This document shows positions 34,450-44,795 of a DNA stretch of 64,000 nucleotides, one piece after another. The position numbers and the translations under genes are program-made. The stretch's first letter is position 1. Each line of letters starts with the position of its first letter. Under the pieces are notes generated by a model. The model worked only from the letters and a program-made list of their open reading frames with translations. It did not search any database and was not told the DNA's origin. Origin of the DNA: Otatea glauca (taxonomy: Eukaryota > Streptophyta > Magnoliopsida > Poales > Poaceae); the NCBI GenBank assembly GCA_036346275.1, contig CM070730.1, forward strand, positions 39,974,918 to 40,038,917, read 5' to 3'.

Positions 34450-35545
34450 TGGCTAGTGGATTAGGATGCTCACGCCACATGCCCGGTAATAAAATTGGTT
34501 CTCCTCCTCACTCGTGCATCTCGTCTTTGAAAGTGTAACTTTTGGAGATGCTTCTTCAAGCTCAGTTGTGGCAAAAGGTACAGTGCAGGTAAATGACAAG
34601 TTTATGTTTAAAGATGTGGCTCTTGTTGAAAACCTGAAATATAACTTGCTGTCTCAGATCTCAAATGATTGATGAAGATCTTGAGGTATGCTTTAAGAAA
34701 AATGAATGCAAAGTGTTAGATGCTTCAGGTGAACTTGTTTTCCGGATTTCTCGATTTGGAAGAGTGTTTAAAGCTGATTTTGATGTATCACCTTCTTCTA
34801 AGCATAGGTGTCTAGTTGTCAATGTTTCTAAAGATTTATTCTTTTGGCATCGTAGGCTTGGTCACGTTGGTTTTGATCATCTAACACGTGTTAGTGGTTT
34901 AGACCTCATTCGTGGTTTGCCTAAGCTTAAGGGTGATAGCGAGATAGTATGCTCTTCTTTTAGACATGGTAAAATGATTGCGTGTTCACATCCACCTCTT
35001 ACTATGGTGATGACAAACGCGCCTGACAACTACTACATCTTGACACGGTTGGACCTTCTCGAGTTGATCTTATGGAGGTAAATGGTACGTTCTTGTGATT
35101 GTTGATGATTATTCAAGATACTCTTGGGTTTATTTTATGGCATGTAAAGATGAGGCTTTTAGTCATTTTATAAGTCTTGTTCTTAGATTATCTATTGATC
35201 ACCCGTGGTCTCTTAGAGCAATTAGAAGTGATAATGGAACCGAATTTAAAAATTCTTCATTTGATCACTTTTGTGTTGAAAAGGAATTGATCATCAATTT
35301 TCATCTCCTAGAGTACCTCAACAAAACGGTGTAGTTGAGCGGAAAAATAGAACTTTGGTGGAAATGGCTAGGACCATGCTAGACGAATATCAAACTCCTA
35401 GAAAGTTTTGGGTGAAGCGATATCAACTGCATGTTATGTTTCAAATCGTGTTTACTTAAGATCAAAATTGGGTAAAGCGCTTATGAACTTGGTTTGGACA
35501 TAGGCTCAGCGTTTCTCATTTCGAGTTTTTGGATGCAAATGCTTT
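34450..35545 (+). pseudogene. Protease and integrase (S2)
   Basis: At 34450 the frame begins with W-L-V-D, then loses one base inside the catalytic motif, so the protease active site is out of frame. Downstream are the zinc domain LFFWHRRLGHVGFDHLTRV (34665-35081), then the integrase with VIVDDYSRYSWVYFMACKDE, and AIRSDNGTEFKNSSF with the second catalytic aspartate (35095-35334). A frame change brings a VPQQNGVVERKNRTLVEMA-like segment at about 35310-35370 with the catalytic glutamate. At least four frame changes are present, so no enzyme can be made, although each conserved block is recognisable. Confidence 0.85.
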
Positions 35546-36185
35546 GTCTTGAAATCTGGAAATCTTGATAAATTTGAGGCTAGATCATTGGATGGCATTT
35601 TTCTTGGATACCCTGCTCATACATGTGGCTATCGTGTGCTTGTTTTGGAGACTAACAAAATTATAGAAACTTGTGAAGTTACTTTTGATGAGACTAGTCC
35701 AGGCACTAGTCCAAATAATGCAGGTACAGGTGCCTATGTTCAGGGGGAGAGCATTTTTGTTCATGAGGATGATGATGATGTTGAGGATGAGGTATTGGTT
35801 CCTCTTGTACAACCAATCTGTAGCACTGTGGCACCTACCGCTACATCACATACAAATGAGCATCCTCAAGCTACAACCTCATTGTACATCTGAAAATGAA
35901 GATGAAGAAGGAGAAGTTTCAAATTACAGCTCCTTGCATATTCAAAGGAGGCATCCACCGAGCAGATGAATGGAGAGTTAAATGAGAGAGTCACCCGGTC
36001 GGTTTTATTACTTCGATACTCATGCTCATTCTGCTTTTGTAGCTTCTTTTGAACCCAAAGATATATCTCATGCATTAATCGACGAATCTTGGATCAATGC
36101 CATGCATGAGGAATTAGAGAATCTTGAGCGCAATAAAGTCTGAAACTTGTTTCTCCACCTCCGATTTTAATATTATTGGAACAAG
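35546..36185 (+). pseudogene. Integrase C-terminal part and linker to RT (S2)
   Basis: The frame 35549-35893 starts MKSGNLDKFEARSLDGIFLG and passes into an acidic linker with EDDDDVEDE. Frame changes near 35890 and 35970 precede FYYFDTHAHSAFVASFEPKD-like and DESWINAMHEELENLE segments, which are the N-terminal edge of the copia RT region. The linker is the variable part of pol in these elements. Confidence 0.75.
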
Positions 36186-37583
36186 ATGGGTTTTCAAAAT
36201 AAACAAAGTGAGGATGGTGTTGTTGTTAGAAACAAAGCTAGATTGGTTGCTCAAGGTTTTTCACAAATTGAAGGTTTAGATTTTGATGAAACCTTTTCTC
36301 CTGTTGCTAGAATTGAAGCCATTAGAATTCTTTTAGCATTTGCTGCATCTAAAAGTTTTAGGTTGTATCAAATGGATGTGAAAAGTGCTTTTCTAAATGG
36401 CTATATCAACGAGGAAGTTTATGTTAAGCAACCACCTGGTTTTGAAAATCCAAGGTTTCCAGATCATGTTTACAAATTGTCAAAAGCTTTGTATGGTTTA
36501 AAACAAGCCCCTAGAGCATGGTATGATAGGCTAAAAACCTTTTTACTTGAAAAGGGGTTTACAATGGGAAGAGTTGACAAAACTCTCTTTTTACTCAAGC
36601 AAGGCAATGATCAATTATTTGTTCAGATTTATGTTGATGATATTATCTTTGGTGGTTCCTCTCATGTTTTAGTGTCTGAGTTTTCAGAAATCATGAAGTA
36701 GGAATTTGAGATGAGTATGATGGGTGAATTAACTTACTTTTTGGGACTGCAAATCAAACAAGTAAAGGAAGGTACTTTTGTTCATCAAAGCAAATACACA
36801 AAAGATTTGCTTCGTCGCTTTGGGATGGAAAACTGCAAGCCGATCATGACACCGATGGGAGGTACTTGCACACTTGATCCGGATGAAGATGATGAGCCGG
36901 TTGATCAAAAGGAATATAGAAGCATGATAGGTTCACTTTTGTACCTCACTGCATCAAGGCCGGATATACAATTTGCTGTGTGCTTGTGTGCTCGTTTTCA
37001 AGCTTTCCCACGTGCTTCACATCGCCAAGCTGTCAAGCGAATTTTCAGGTATCTTCATGGTACTCAAGAATTTGGCATATGGTTTTCTGCTTCCTCATGT
37101 ATTAGTTTAAGAGCATTTTCTGATGCTGACTTTGGAGGTTGTAGAATTGATAGAAAAAGTACATCTGGTACATGTCACTTCTTGGGTAATTCTCTTATTG
37201 CATGGTCATCTAGAAAACAATCTTCTGTTGCACAATCAACTGCTGAATCTGAATATGTAGCTGCTGCTAGTTGTTGTTCTCAAATTCTTTGGATAGTAGC
37301 TACACTTAAATATTATGCGGTTAATTTGGATAGTGTTCCTCTTTTATGTGATAACACTAGTGCAATTTGTATTGCTAAAAACCCTGTGCAACATTCTAGA
37401 ACCAAACATATTGAGATCAGATTTCACTTTCTTTGGGATCATGTAGAAAAGGGAAATATTGTGCTTCATTATGTGGATACTGAACATCAATTGGCGGACA
37501 TTTTCACAAAACCTTTGTCTTCTTCTCGTTTTGCTTTTATTCGGGGAGAACTTGGGGTCGTTCATCCAATGGGTTTGTTTTGA
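36186..37583 (+). pseudogene. Reverse transcriptase and RNase H (S2), one in-frame TAG
   Basis: This is a single frame with one TAG at 36699-36701. The RT part has KARLVAQGFSQIEG, YQMDVKSAFLNGYINEEVYV with the first catalytic aspartate, SKALYGLKQAPRAWYDRL and QIYVDDIIFGG with the YVDD motif. After the stop come GELTYFLGLQIKQ, the conserved SRPDIQFAVCLCARFQ, and RNase H with AFSDADFGGCRIDRKSTSGT, STAESEYVAAASCCSQILW and LLCDNTSAICIAKNP. The C-terminus is HQLADIFTKPLSSSRFAF. All catalytic residues are present. It is the best preserved coding region in the window and would be intact but for one codon. Confidence 0.9.
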
Positions 37584-38708
37584 GGGGGAGTTTTTGAAAA
37601 CTTTGTAATAGTTTGTAACATACTTTTTATTTTGTGTGTTTCTTAAATGAAAAAAAAAATGAAAAAGTAATGAGCATTGTATTTCATACATCTATGTCAT
37701 TTGAAGCCATGTTTATGCTACAAGGTCTTTGCAACTTCATATTTATGCATATATGGTGTAGTTTATGTCATGACTATTTAATTGGAATGACAACTTGAAT
37801 TAAATCTTGTCATGGTTGAACTTTCTTGGCTATCTTGATTCTGCTCAAAAAGTGCTAAATATGAAATTTATCAAAATTAAGTGCTAAAGCTTAAAGAGTA
37901 ATTGTTGATAAATGCAAGATCAAGGTTATGTACTATCGCACTTCTTCTTTACGAGACTGCTTATCATTGCATTTTGATATGAACTTGGAAGAGGTTGTGT
38001 ATGACCGAAACCATGAAACCTTAAGCTTTTAATTGCTTGGCATGGTTGAAAAGTAAGGCTGATGGTGCATATAATTCCTTGCAATTGTTATTGTTGCAAT
38101 CAATCAATGAATCAGTTTTTCCAGCATAAATAAAGTGCACAAAAATTCAATGTTTTTAGGTTTTGAGGTAGTTGAGTAAGGGAGATCATGCCATGCAATA
38201 AATTGTTAATAGTACTTGATTTCTAGTTATGCTTGCTCTACATTGTTTATGTGTAGATTTGAGGGTGCAAGTATTTTTGATAGCAAGGCTTGGTGATGAA
38301 TTTGCAATATTTGTGGATGACATAGAATGCTCGTGACAAAAAAAAATTATCAAACTTAAAATTTTTTTTGTATTCTTGATGAATCCATTGTCAAAGGGGG
38401 AGAATTTTGCCACTTTGGAGAATTTGGAGGAGATTTTTGGAGAACTTTATACATGCTTTACACATGCACATGTTCTTGTACAAGTGGTATTCAATCATTC
38501 ACTCACACTTTTCTTCTTAGGGGGAGATTTTTCTTATTTTCACCTAGGGGAGTTTTTCACTTTGCATATTTGTCAAAGGGGGAGATTTTGTGTTTTTCAC
38601 TTTGTCTTTTGATTTTAGAACTTTTTAATTTCAAAAACATTTCTTGTGAGATGAATGCCAATGTTCAATTCTAAGTGGTGTTGCCAATGTTTTCATCAAG
38701 GGGGAGAT
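37584..38708 (+). other. Non-coding region between RNase H and 3' LTR with repeated purine tracts (S2)
   Basis: About 1.1 kb holds five near copies of a caaagggggagat-type purine tract, at about 38394, 38519, 38544, 38575 and 38698. The last directly precedes the LTR. Short open frames here (such as 38376-38612) have no recognisable product. Multiple purine tracts upstream of the 3' LTR are a known Sirevirus trait. Confidence 0.75.
38698..38708 (+). other. Polypurine tract of S2
   Basis: The plus strand reads aagggggagat directly before the 3' LTR start tgtgaaatc. Confidence 0.88.
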
Positions 38709-40470
38709 TGTGAAATCATGTGCTGAAAAATTGGCTTAGTAATGAAATTGGCATTGCAAAGTGGTTGTGATTATGGCATGTGTGGTGCTTGCATGTGCTA
38801 TGTCTGATGATTATTTGATATGCTAGTGATAGCATGGTAATGATTCTGCTTGATGCAATGCACTCGTGTGAGTGGTTGCATGGACTGATGTTGAGTCAAG
38901 TCGTGGACTTGTGCTCGGAATTATTTCTTGTTTATTCATGTGCAGGTGTTGCTCGAGGGCGAACGTGGTCGATGACGGGACCGGAACTAGGTTCATGGAG
39001 GAACTGAGGTTCGGGATTAGATTCAGAGAGGAATCGAGGTCTTGGTGGTCAAGGATGTCATGCGGAACGTTCGGGCTAGAGAACATGCACATGGAGGCTG
39101 GTTAGTCACGTATTTATAGCATGTGGGCTGTACATACGTGCAAGAGATGTTTTTGGTTATGTTGGGCCAGGTTGAGATGTATACAAACTCTTTCCATGTT
39201 GGAAGTAGAGTTGTATTCAATCCCTTTTTGTTTGCTCAGTATAAATAGGGGGAGGTGTCTCCTGTTTATCGAGAGCGCTGAGGTATTAGGGTTTGTACTC
39301 TTTTGTTGGAGTACTGTATCAGATTAGACAAGAAGAAATAAAGATCAACTTCTTCAGCTTGCTGACCCGAGCGTAGCCAAGCCAGCGACTAGATAATTTC
39401 TTGCGTTGCGGCCAGAGCATTGTTTTGCTTGCGGCTTGCACTTGGAGATCAGTTCTTCTAATCCTCACGGCAAGGAATTCCCTGCGGCTGAAATCCTCCT
39501 GCAGCGACACCTGAGCGAAGGAAAAGCGGCGCTCTGATGTTCGCGAAGCTACTGTTAACTCGTGATTACTGCTCGAGTTCGGTTTATGGTTTGTTTGCCC
39601 GGTTTTGTTTTTATAGATTGATTCGTTGTCTCTCTTGTTTCAACAAGTTTAATATTGATTTGATCTATACAAAACCTTCCTAGAGTATCAACTTAGAGTT
39701 CCTAAAAGTTTCATTGGTTAATCTTTTGTAGATTGTGATTTAGCACAAAATTGGAGTTTGGTCTGTTCTCGTCATAATTTATCACAGCATGCTTGCAAAT
39801 TTAATAACTTTTGATTCGTAGGTCCGATCGAGTTGATTCTTGTTGGGTTAGATTCATAATTGAATCTAGTTTCTTCAGTTAAAAGTTGACACTAATCCAA
39901 CGGTGGGATCTTCGGTTAATCGCATTGTTTGAGTTTGGTCCGTAGCTAGTTTGTTTTGGTCCGTAGCTAGTTTGATTTGGTCCGTCGCTGTTAGATCGGT
40001 TTTCGTTTCAGTCATCTTGCAAAGAATATAACTCCAGATCCATAAGTCCGATTGAGTTAATTTTTTTTTAGCTTCGGAATTGAATCTAGTTTCTACAGTT
40101 AAAATTTCATATCAATCTAACGGTTAAATCTTCAGAAATCTTAGTTTTAGTGAACATATATCAGTCTGTCTCATTTGGTCCGGAGTGTATTGATTTGGTT
40201 TTGCTACAGAGAAATTTGGTCCGTAGTACATGTGAAAATTTGGTCAGCACGAAATTTGGTCCGTAGTACATGTGAAAATTTGATCCAGCACGAAGTTTGG
40301 TCCGAGTACAAGTAAAAGTTTGGTCCGACGCAATAAGGTTTCTGTTGAGTACAAATTAAGCGATCTAAGTTTGTTTGGGGTGTTTCAAAAATCACAAAAA
40401 TTTTATTTTAGCTTCCGCGCAATCATTCACCCCCCCTCTGATTGCTAGATCAGTATATTTCGATCCTACA
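38709..40470 (+). repeat. 3' LTR of S2, 1762 bp
   Basis: It begins tgtgaaatcatgtgctg and ends ttcgatcctaca before the atatt duplication. It differs from the 5' LTR by scattered substitutions and by small changes concentrated near 39520-39570 and 40190-40310. Its TATA box is at 39240-39247. Confidence 0.92.
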
Positions 40471-41259
40471 ATATTGTCTCTCTTTTTTTAAAAAAAAAAG
40501 AGAAAACAATTTTCTAGCAAGGAGCTAAAAGTACTAAAGGAGATATAGTTTCCCAAATACTAGAGGTTAATCGGCGGTCAGTATTTATCCTAAATTGAGT
40601 AAAGGTGGGGCTGAACATGGTAGACCTACAAGTTTGGTAAGTAGCAATTGTGTTGCACTAGAGTCCTTCAAGGTTGCATTTCATTGTTCCGATAAATGCC
40701 ACATCAGTATTTAGTAATCATCAGTAAGCTAAGAGGAATGGAAATGTTTGTTTTGACTATTTAGGTAACATCATACGTGATAAATGTAATATACTTCCTT
40801 CGATCACAAATTAGCACTAATTTCATGTTGTCAGTACGTTCCTTCTTCTGAGTAGAATGCATTTTATATCTATTAATTATATTTGTACAAGGGAGAGCTT
40901 TAAATGTATAGGAAGCTTACGGCAGCTTGGAGGTGGAGGGGGCGGCGTCGGTGAGCAGGGGCAATGTCAGGGGTGAGGCGCTGTGGGGGGAGATGACGGG
41001 GTGAGGCACCGTGGGGGGAGACAAACCACTGGGTGAGGCGCTGTGAGGGGAGATGGTGGGGGTGAGGCGCCGCGGGGGGAAACGAACCGTCGGGTGAGGC
41101 ACCGCGGGAGGAGACGTCGGTCGGGGAGGCAGTGAGGCCAGGGGCATCAGAGAGGTCGGGGGGATGCGCCTTAACGGGAGATGAACCGTCGGGAGAAAAG
41201 CTAGGGTTTCGAGCGCAGAAGAGTTGTAACCAAAGGATGTGAACGAGGAACGTATTTAT
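40471..41259. other. Unassigned sequence with a GC-rich minisatellite
   Basis: The first 440 bp are AT-rich without recognisable genes (an inverted tttttttaaaaaaaaaa run is near 40485). The remainder is the repeat at 40918-41200. The last five bases tttat (41255-41259) are the left target duplication of the solo LTR. Confidence 0.55.
40918..41200. repeat. GC-rich minisatellite, unit about 30-45 bp
   Basis: Imperfect units contain gggtgaggcgccg(t/c)ggggg and gagac/gatgaaccgtcg and occur about six times, at roughly 40975, 41000, 41032, 41060, 41092 and 41115. The minus-strand open frame over it is a proline/serine repeat with no recognisable domain and is not called as a gene. Confidence 0.75.
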
Positions 41260-42872
41260 TGAAAGACCATGTGGAGGTCTACCCGTGCTTGTGATGAGTT
41301 ATTGACACTATTTAAGATTATAGTGTTTGAGTTTGAAGTGGATTTGGAGTTTAAATCAAATTAGGTGTAAATTGGTTTTCTACCTAGTCAAGGGCGGTAT
41401 GACCGACCGAGGTCTGGTTGCACCGTACAGCGGTGCTACCGACCGGGGTGCGATGGCACTGGCCATGGGGGTGGTCATACCGGTGAGGGGGCGGTATGAC
41501 CGGCCATTGGTGCTACCGACCTGTGGCGGTAGCACCGGCCCTTATGAGCGAGGGTGAAATTTCAATTTGTAATTTTTGATGAATTTAATTGAATATCTTT
41601 TTGGACATTGCCGTGTGATGTGTTCCTTTTTTTTATGGTTGCAGGATAACAAAGGTAGATCATGGTCAGGCAAAGGATGATTGGGACTAGGTGAGGTGCA
41701 CCGGAGGTCCAGACGGTCGAGGATCGCCGGAAGATGATCGGAGACGGAGTCGTGGAAAGCCAAATAGACAAGGAGAAGAAAAGATGCTAGGTAGACACTG
41801 CGTGGATCAAAGAGGGTCATTGGATCGCGGTCTAGTTGATAGGACAACAGGTCTAGTTAGTGTGCTTTTAAAATGGTGCAAGAAAACACAGTTTGGTTGG
41901 TGTGTTTTGGGTTAGCCCTTGCATGGCTGTGTGACTGGGTCAATCCTTGCCCTTGATAGAGTGCCCTAGGGTTGAGAGACGCATCCAACAGTGGTAGGTG
42001 GCCCAAGAGTAGTATAAATAGAGGGGGGAGGGGTAGCCTTCCTCCTCTTGAAGGTTTTGAGGTTTTTGGTGCTCATTTGAGCTTTTCCCACTTTGTTGTG
42101 AGGCTTTGTAAACTTCCCTTCCAGAAATACAAAACTCATTCCTTATGCTTAATTTCCTTTACGCATTTACATTATGTCTTAAATTTTGCATTTAAATTCT
42201 GCACTTACATTCTTACAATTTACATTTACGCAATTTAGATTTGCCTCCCCTGCTTCTACATGCTTTTGCTTCTTATGCCAGGGAAGTTGATTGATGGATT
42301 AATCTTCTTTTAGATCATATCCCAATCATCTAGGCAATCCATGCATTCTTCCTGCAAAAAACCGGTTTTGTGCTCTTGAGTGAATCATTCTTCGAAATCG
42401 CATTTGTGGAGTTTTTGACTTTTTTGACTTGTGTTCTTACTTGCTGTGACATGTGGGAGGTCATCCAAGATTATCTTGATCATCAAAACACCACAAACAA
42501 GATCACGATCAAGTTCTTGAGTTTTTGTTCAAATTTGGTGTGTTCTTCTTTCAAATTGAAAAAGGTCAAAACTTTGACGTCAATCCGCACGATTGAAGGT
42601 TGGACTAAGTTCCTTACATCATTAGGAAGACATCTACCAAGCTTCATTAGTCTTTGTACATCCAATCAAAAGTTGGATCATTTTTGCTTTTGGAGTTCGT
42701 ATTGATTTTTCCTATTGTTCTTAATCCCGGTCATACCGCACCCTCTCCTGTCATACTGAATTCTGGTTATACCTCACCATCTCCTGTTTGAGGGCATATT
42801 TTGGATTGTTTTGTTTGGGGAAATTTCATTTTTGATCATTCACCCCCCTCTGATTGCCATCTCGATCCTTCA
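41260..42872 (+). repeat. Solo LTR of the S1 LTR family, plus orientation, 1613 bp
   Basis: It starts tgaaagaccatgtggaggtc and ends tcgatccttca with a perfect tttat duplication (41255-41259, 42873-42877). There is no internal region next to it, so it is a solo LTR left by LTR-LTR recombination. TATA lies at 42013-42020, and the cattcacccccctctgattg block is near the 3' end (42837-42856). The repeat block with ggtgctaccg is at 41395-41545. The S1 5' LTR and the solo LTR at 44796-46441 are the other family members. Confidence 0.92.
42013..42020 (+). promoter_or_regulatory. TATA box in the plus-oriented solo LTR
   Basis: The plus strand reads agTATAAATAgagggggg, equivalent to the S1 box at 6061-6068. 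Confidence 0.65.
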
Positions 42873-42881
42873 TTTATAGAA

Positions 42882-43125
42882 CCTATCTCACAGACAGTTC
42901 TAAAATAGAACCATTTGTGACAATAGAGATCACAGACAGTTCCAAAATAGAATCGTATATCATAGACGATTCAATTTTAGAACCGTTTATGATAATAACA
43001 ATCACAGACAGTTCCAAAATAGAATCGTCTGTGATAGTTTCTTATCACAGACGGTTCTATTTTAGAATTGTCTGTGATTGTTATTATCACAAACGGTTTT
43101 GAAATTGAATCGTCTATGATGTAGA
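42882..43125. repeat. CACTA subterminal array of palindromic units
   Basis: About six units follow the pattern atcacagac(g/a)gttc, then an A/T-rich core such as taaaatagaa, then (t/c)cgtctgtgat, each close to a self-complementary 35-mer. They alternate with ttgttatt-type spacers. Arrays of this type lie at the ends of plant CACTA (En/Spm) transposons, where transposase binds. It lies directly past the C-terminal end of the minus-strand transposase relic, consistent with a 3' subterminal region. No terminal CACTA sequence was found left of it. Confidence 0.65.
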
Positions 43126-43349
43126 TGAGACCAACACTAAATGCATAATATGTAAATGGAATTGTGGATGAACCAAAATCAGGAAGGAATTGTAGATGAA
43201 CCAACATCAGTAAAAGAAAGGGAACTTTATTGAATAAATCAGATGCATACACAAAGATGTTTTGAATTTTGAGCATCTCATTAAAAACACTTTTATTATT
43301 TTGGAGTGTACACTTAAAATCGTAACACCACTTGCTTATTCTTTTGTAT

Positions 43350-44647
43350 AAAAATTAGCTCTTCACAATGATCGATGCGTCTGTAGCTAGCTTCCTCGGG
43401 TTTCTGATAGGAGGCAACTCGTCAAATTGATTGTATTCTCCCTCGTCTACTACATTCTCTACTCTAACAATCCTTCTTTTTTCCTGAAGAACTACATGTC
43501 TCTTCTTGTTGGATGGGTCGATTACACAGAATACTTGAACAGCTTGGATAGTGAGTATGAATGGTTCATCTTGGAATCCAACGCGTGCGAGGTCGACAGT
43601 AGTGACACCGTACTTGTCAACCTTCACGTGCTGTAGGTGGACCCAACGGCACTGAAATAAGGGGATCTTGAATAGTACATAGTCGAGCTCCCAAATCTCC
43701 TCTATGAACCCATAGTAGGAGCTCCTCATCGACCCAGCGGTATTGAACGTATCTTTGCGGACACCACTGTTCTAGTTTGTGCTCTTCATATCTTGATCTC
43801 TCGTGTAAAATCTGTACCCATTTAAGTCATATCCTTTTCATGTTACAACTGTAAATGTTGGCCCTTTTGCCAACCATGTGCGCGTATCACCTGATGAGGT
43901 CCCAGTGATGGGTCGCTCCTTCAACCATCTGTTGAATTGAAGTTTATGATGTCTCCTGATCCAAGACTCCTACCGCATCAGATTCTCTTGCCGTAGCGAG
44001 TGCTTATGCTCATCGATGTACGGGGACACTACAGTCACATGTTGCAAAACCATGAAATGAGTTTGAGCATAGGCAACCGGATCAGATGTGATTGCTTTCC
44101 TTCCGATGGTCCGATGCCCTGGAGTCTCCCGTCATAGTGAGATCGAGGCACACCTATTGATTTGACTTGAGCCTTGTAATCGACGTAGAATTCAACAACC
44201 TCTTTGGTTGCATAACCTTAGATAATGCTACCCTCCGGTCGAGATTGATTCCGTATGTAGGAATTGAGAATTCTCATATACCTCTCGAATTGGTACATGC
44301 TACTTAGGAACACGGGTCCACATATCTTTATCTCTATCACAAGGTGAACAATGAGATGCACCATGATACGGAAAAACGACGAAGGCAAATACACTTCAAA
44401 ATTACATAGAGTCATCACCACCTCAGCCTACAGAGCATCTAGTGCTTCGGGATCGATGACCTTCTGAGCAACTATGTTAAAGAAATAACACATTTTCGTG
44501 ATTGTCTCTCGGACCTTAACTGGCAAAATACTTCTAATTGCCACAGGGAGCATTTAAGTCATCAGCATATGACAATCATGAGACTTCATGCCAATTAATT
44601 TCTAATCTTGCATCGAAACAAGTCTCTTCATGTTTATCGAAAGTTAG
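43350..44647 (-). pseudogene. CACTA (En/Spm) TNP2-type transposase, C-terminal relic
   Basis: The minus strand reads SINMKRLVSMQD, stop, KLIGMKSHDCHMLMT, stop, MLPVAIRSILPVKV, then MTLCNFEVYLPSSFF, CGPVFLSSMYQFERYM and SYIRNQSRPEGSII (the DUF4218 block), then KSIGVPRSHYDG. It ends in the DUF4216 block at 43355-43729: IEEIWELDYVLFKIPLFQCR, VDKYGVTTVDLARVGFQDEP, NKKRHVVL and RRIVRVENVVDEGEYNQF. These are the two conserved C-terminal domains of plant TNP2 transposases. There are many stops and frame changes. The N-terminal catalytic part is missing, because the sequence changes to LTR-like DNA at about 44648. Confidence 0.85.
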
Positions 44648-44795
44648 AAAATCGCCAATAAATTTATACCTTCGAGTTAACAGAGTCAAGCACAAAATCG
44701 AAGGGACACGATTTAGACAGGTTCGGGCCCCTTGGAGGAGTAATACCCTACTCCTGTATGGATGATGTATGGAGTCGATGAACAAAGTACAGAAC
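44648..44795 (-). repeat. Old LTR-like fragment, left part
   Basis: The sequence acacgatttagacaggttcg, gggccccttggaggagtaat and accctactcctgtatgg resembles LTR ends of grass gypsy elements. It is interrupted by the solo LTR at 44796. No partner LTR or coding sequence is in the window, so the assignment is tentative. Confidence 0.45.

Larger units (their letters stand above)
30390..40470 (+). mobile_element. Sirevirus-like Ty1/copia element S2, full length
   Basis: LTRs at 30390-32159 and 38709-40470 flank a primer site, gag, protease, integrase, RT, RNase H and a polypurine tract, all on the plus strand. The target duplication atatt is perfect (30385-30389, 40471-40475). Length is 10,081 bp. 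A large gag with two zinc knuckles, and repeated purine tracts between RNase H and the 3' LTR, fit the Sirevirus group. Gag, protease and integrase are frameshifted, but RT-RNase H is one frame with a single TAG. Confidence 0.92.

Noticed and set aside
36699..36701. Programmed readthrough of the S2 TAG
   Set aside because: Copia elements do not use a stop between RT and RNase H, and the rest of S2 is frameshifted. A point mutation or consensus error is simpler.
38376..38612. Possible env-like frame downstream of S2 RNase H
   Set aside because: Some Sireviruses have an env-like frame here, but this is 78 codons, runs across purine tracts and has no signal peptide or membrane pattern I can support.
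42882..43125. CRISPR-like array of palindromic repeats
   Set aside because: The units are degenerate, self-complementary and without unique spacers of constant length. The eukaryotic context and the adjacent TNP2 relic point to CACTA subterminal repeats.
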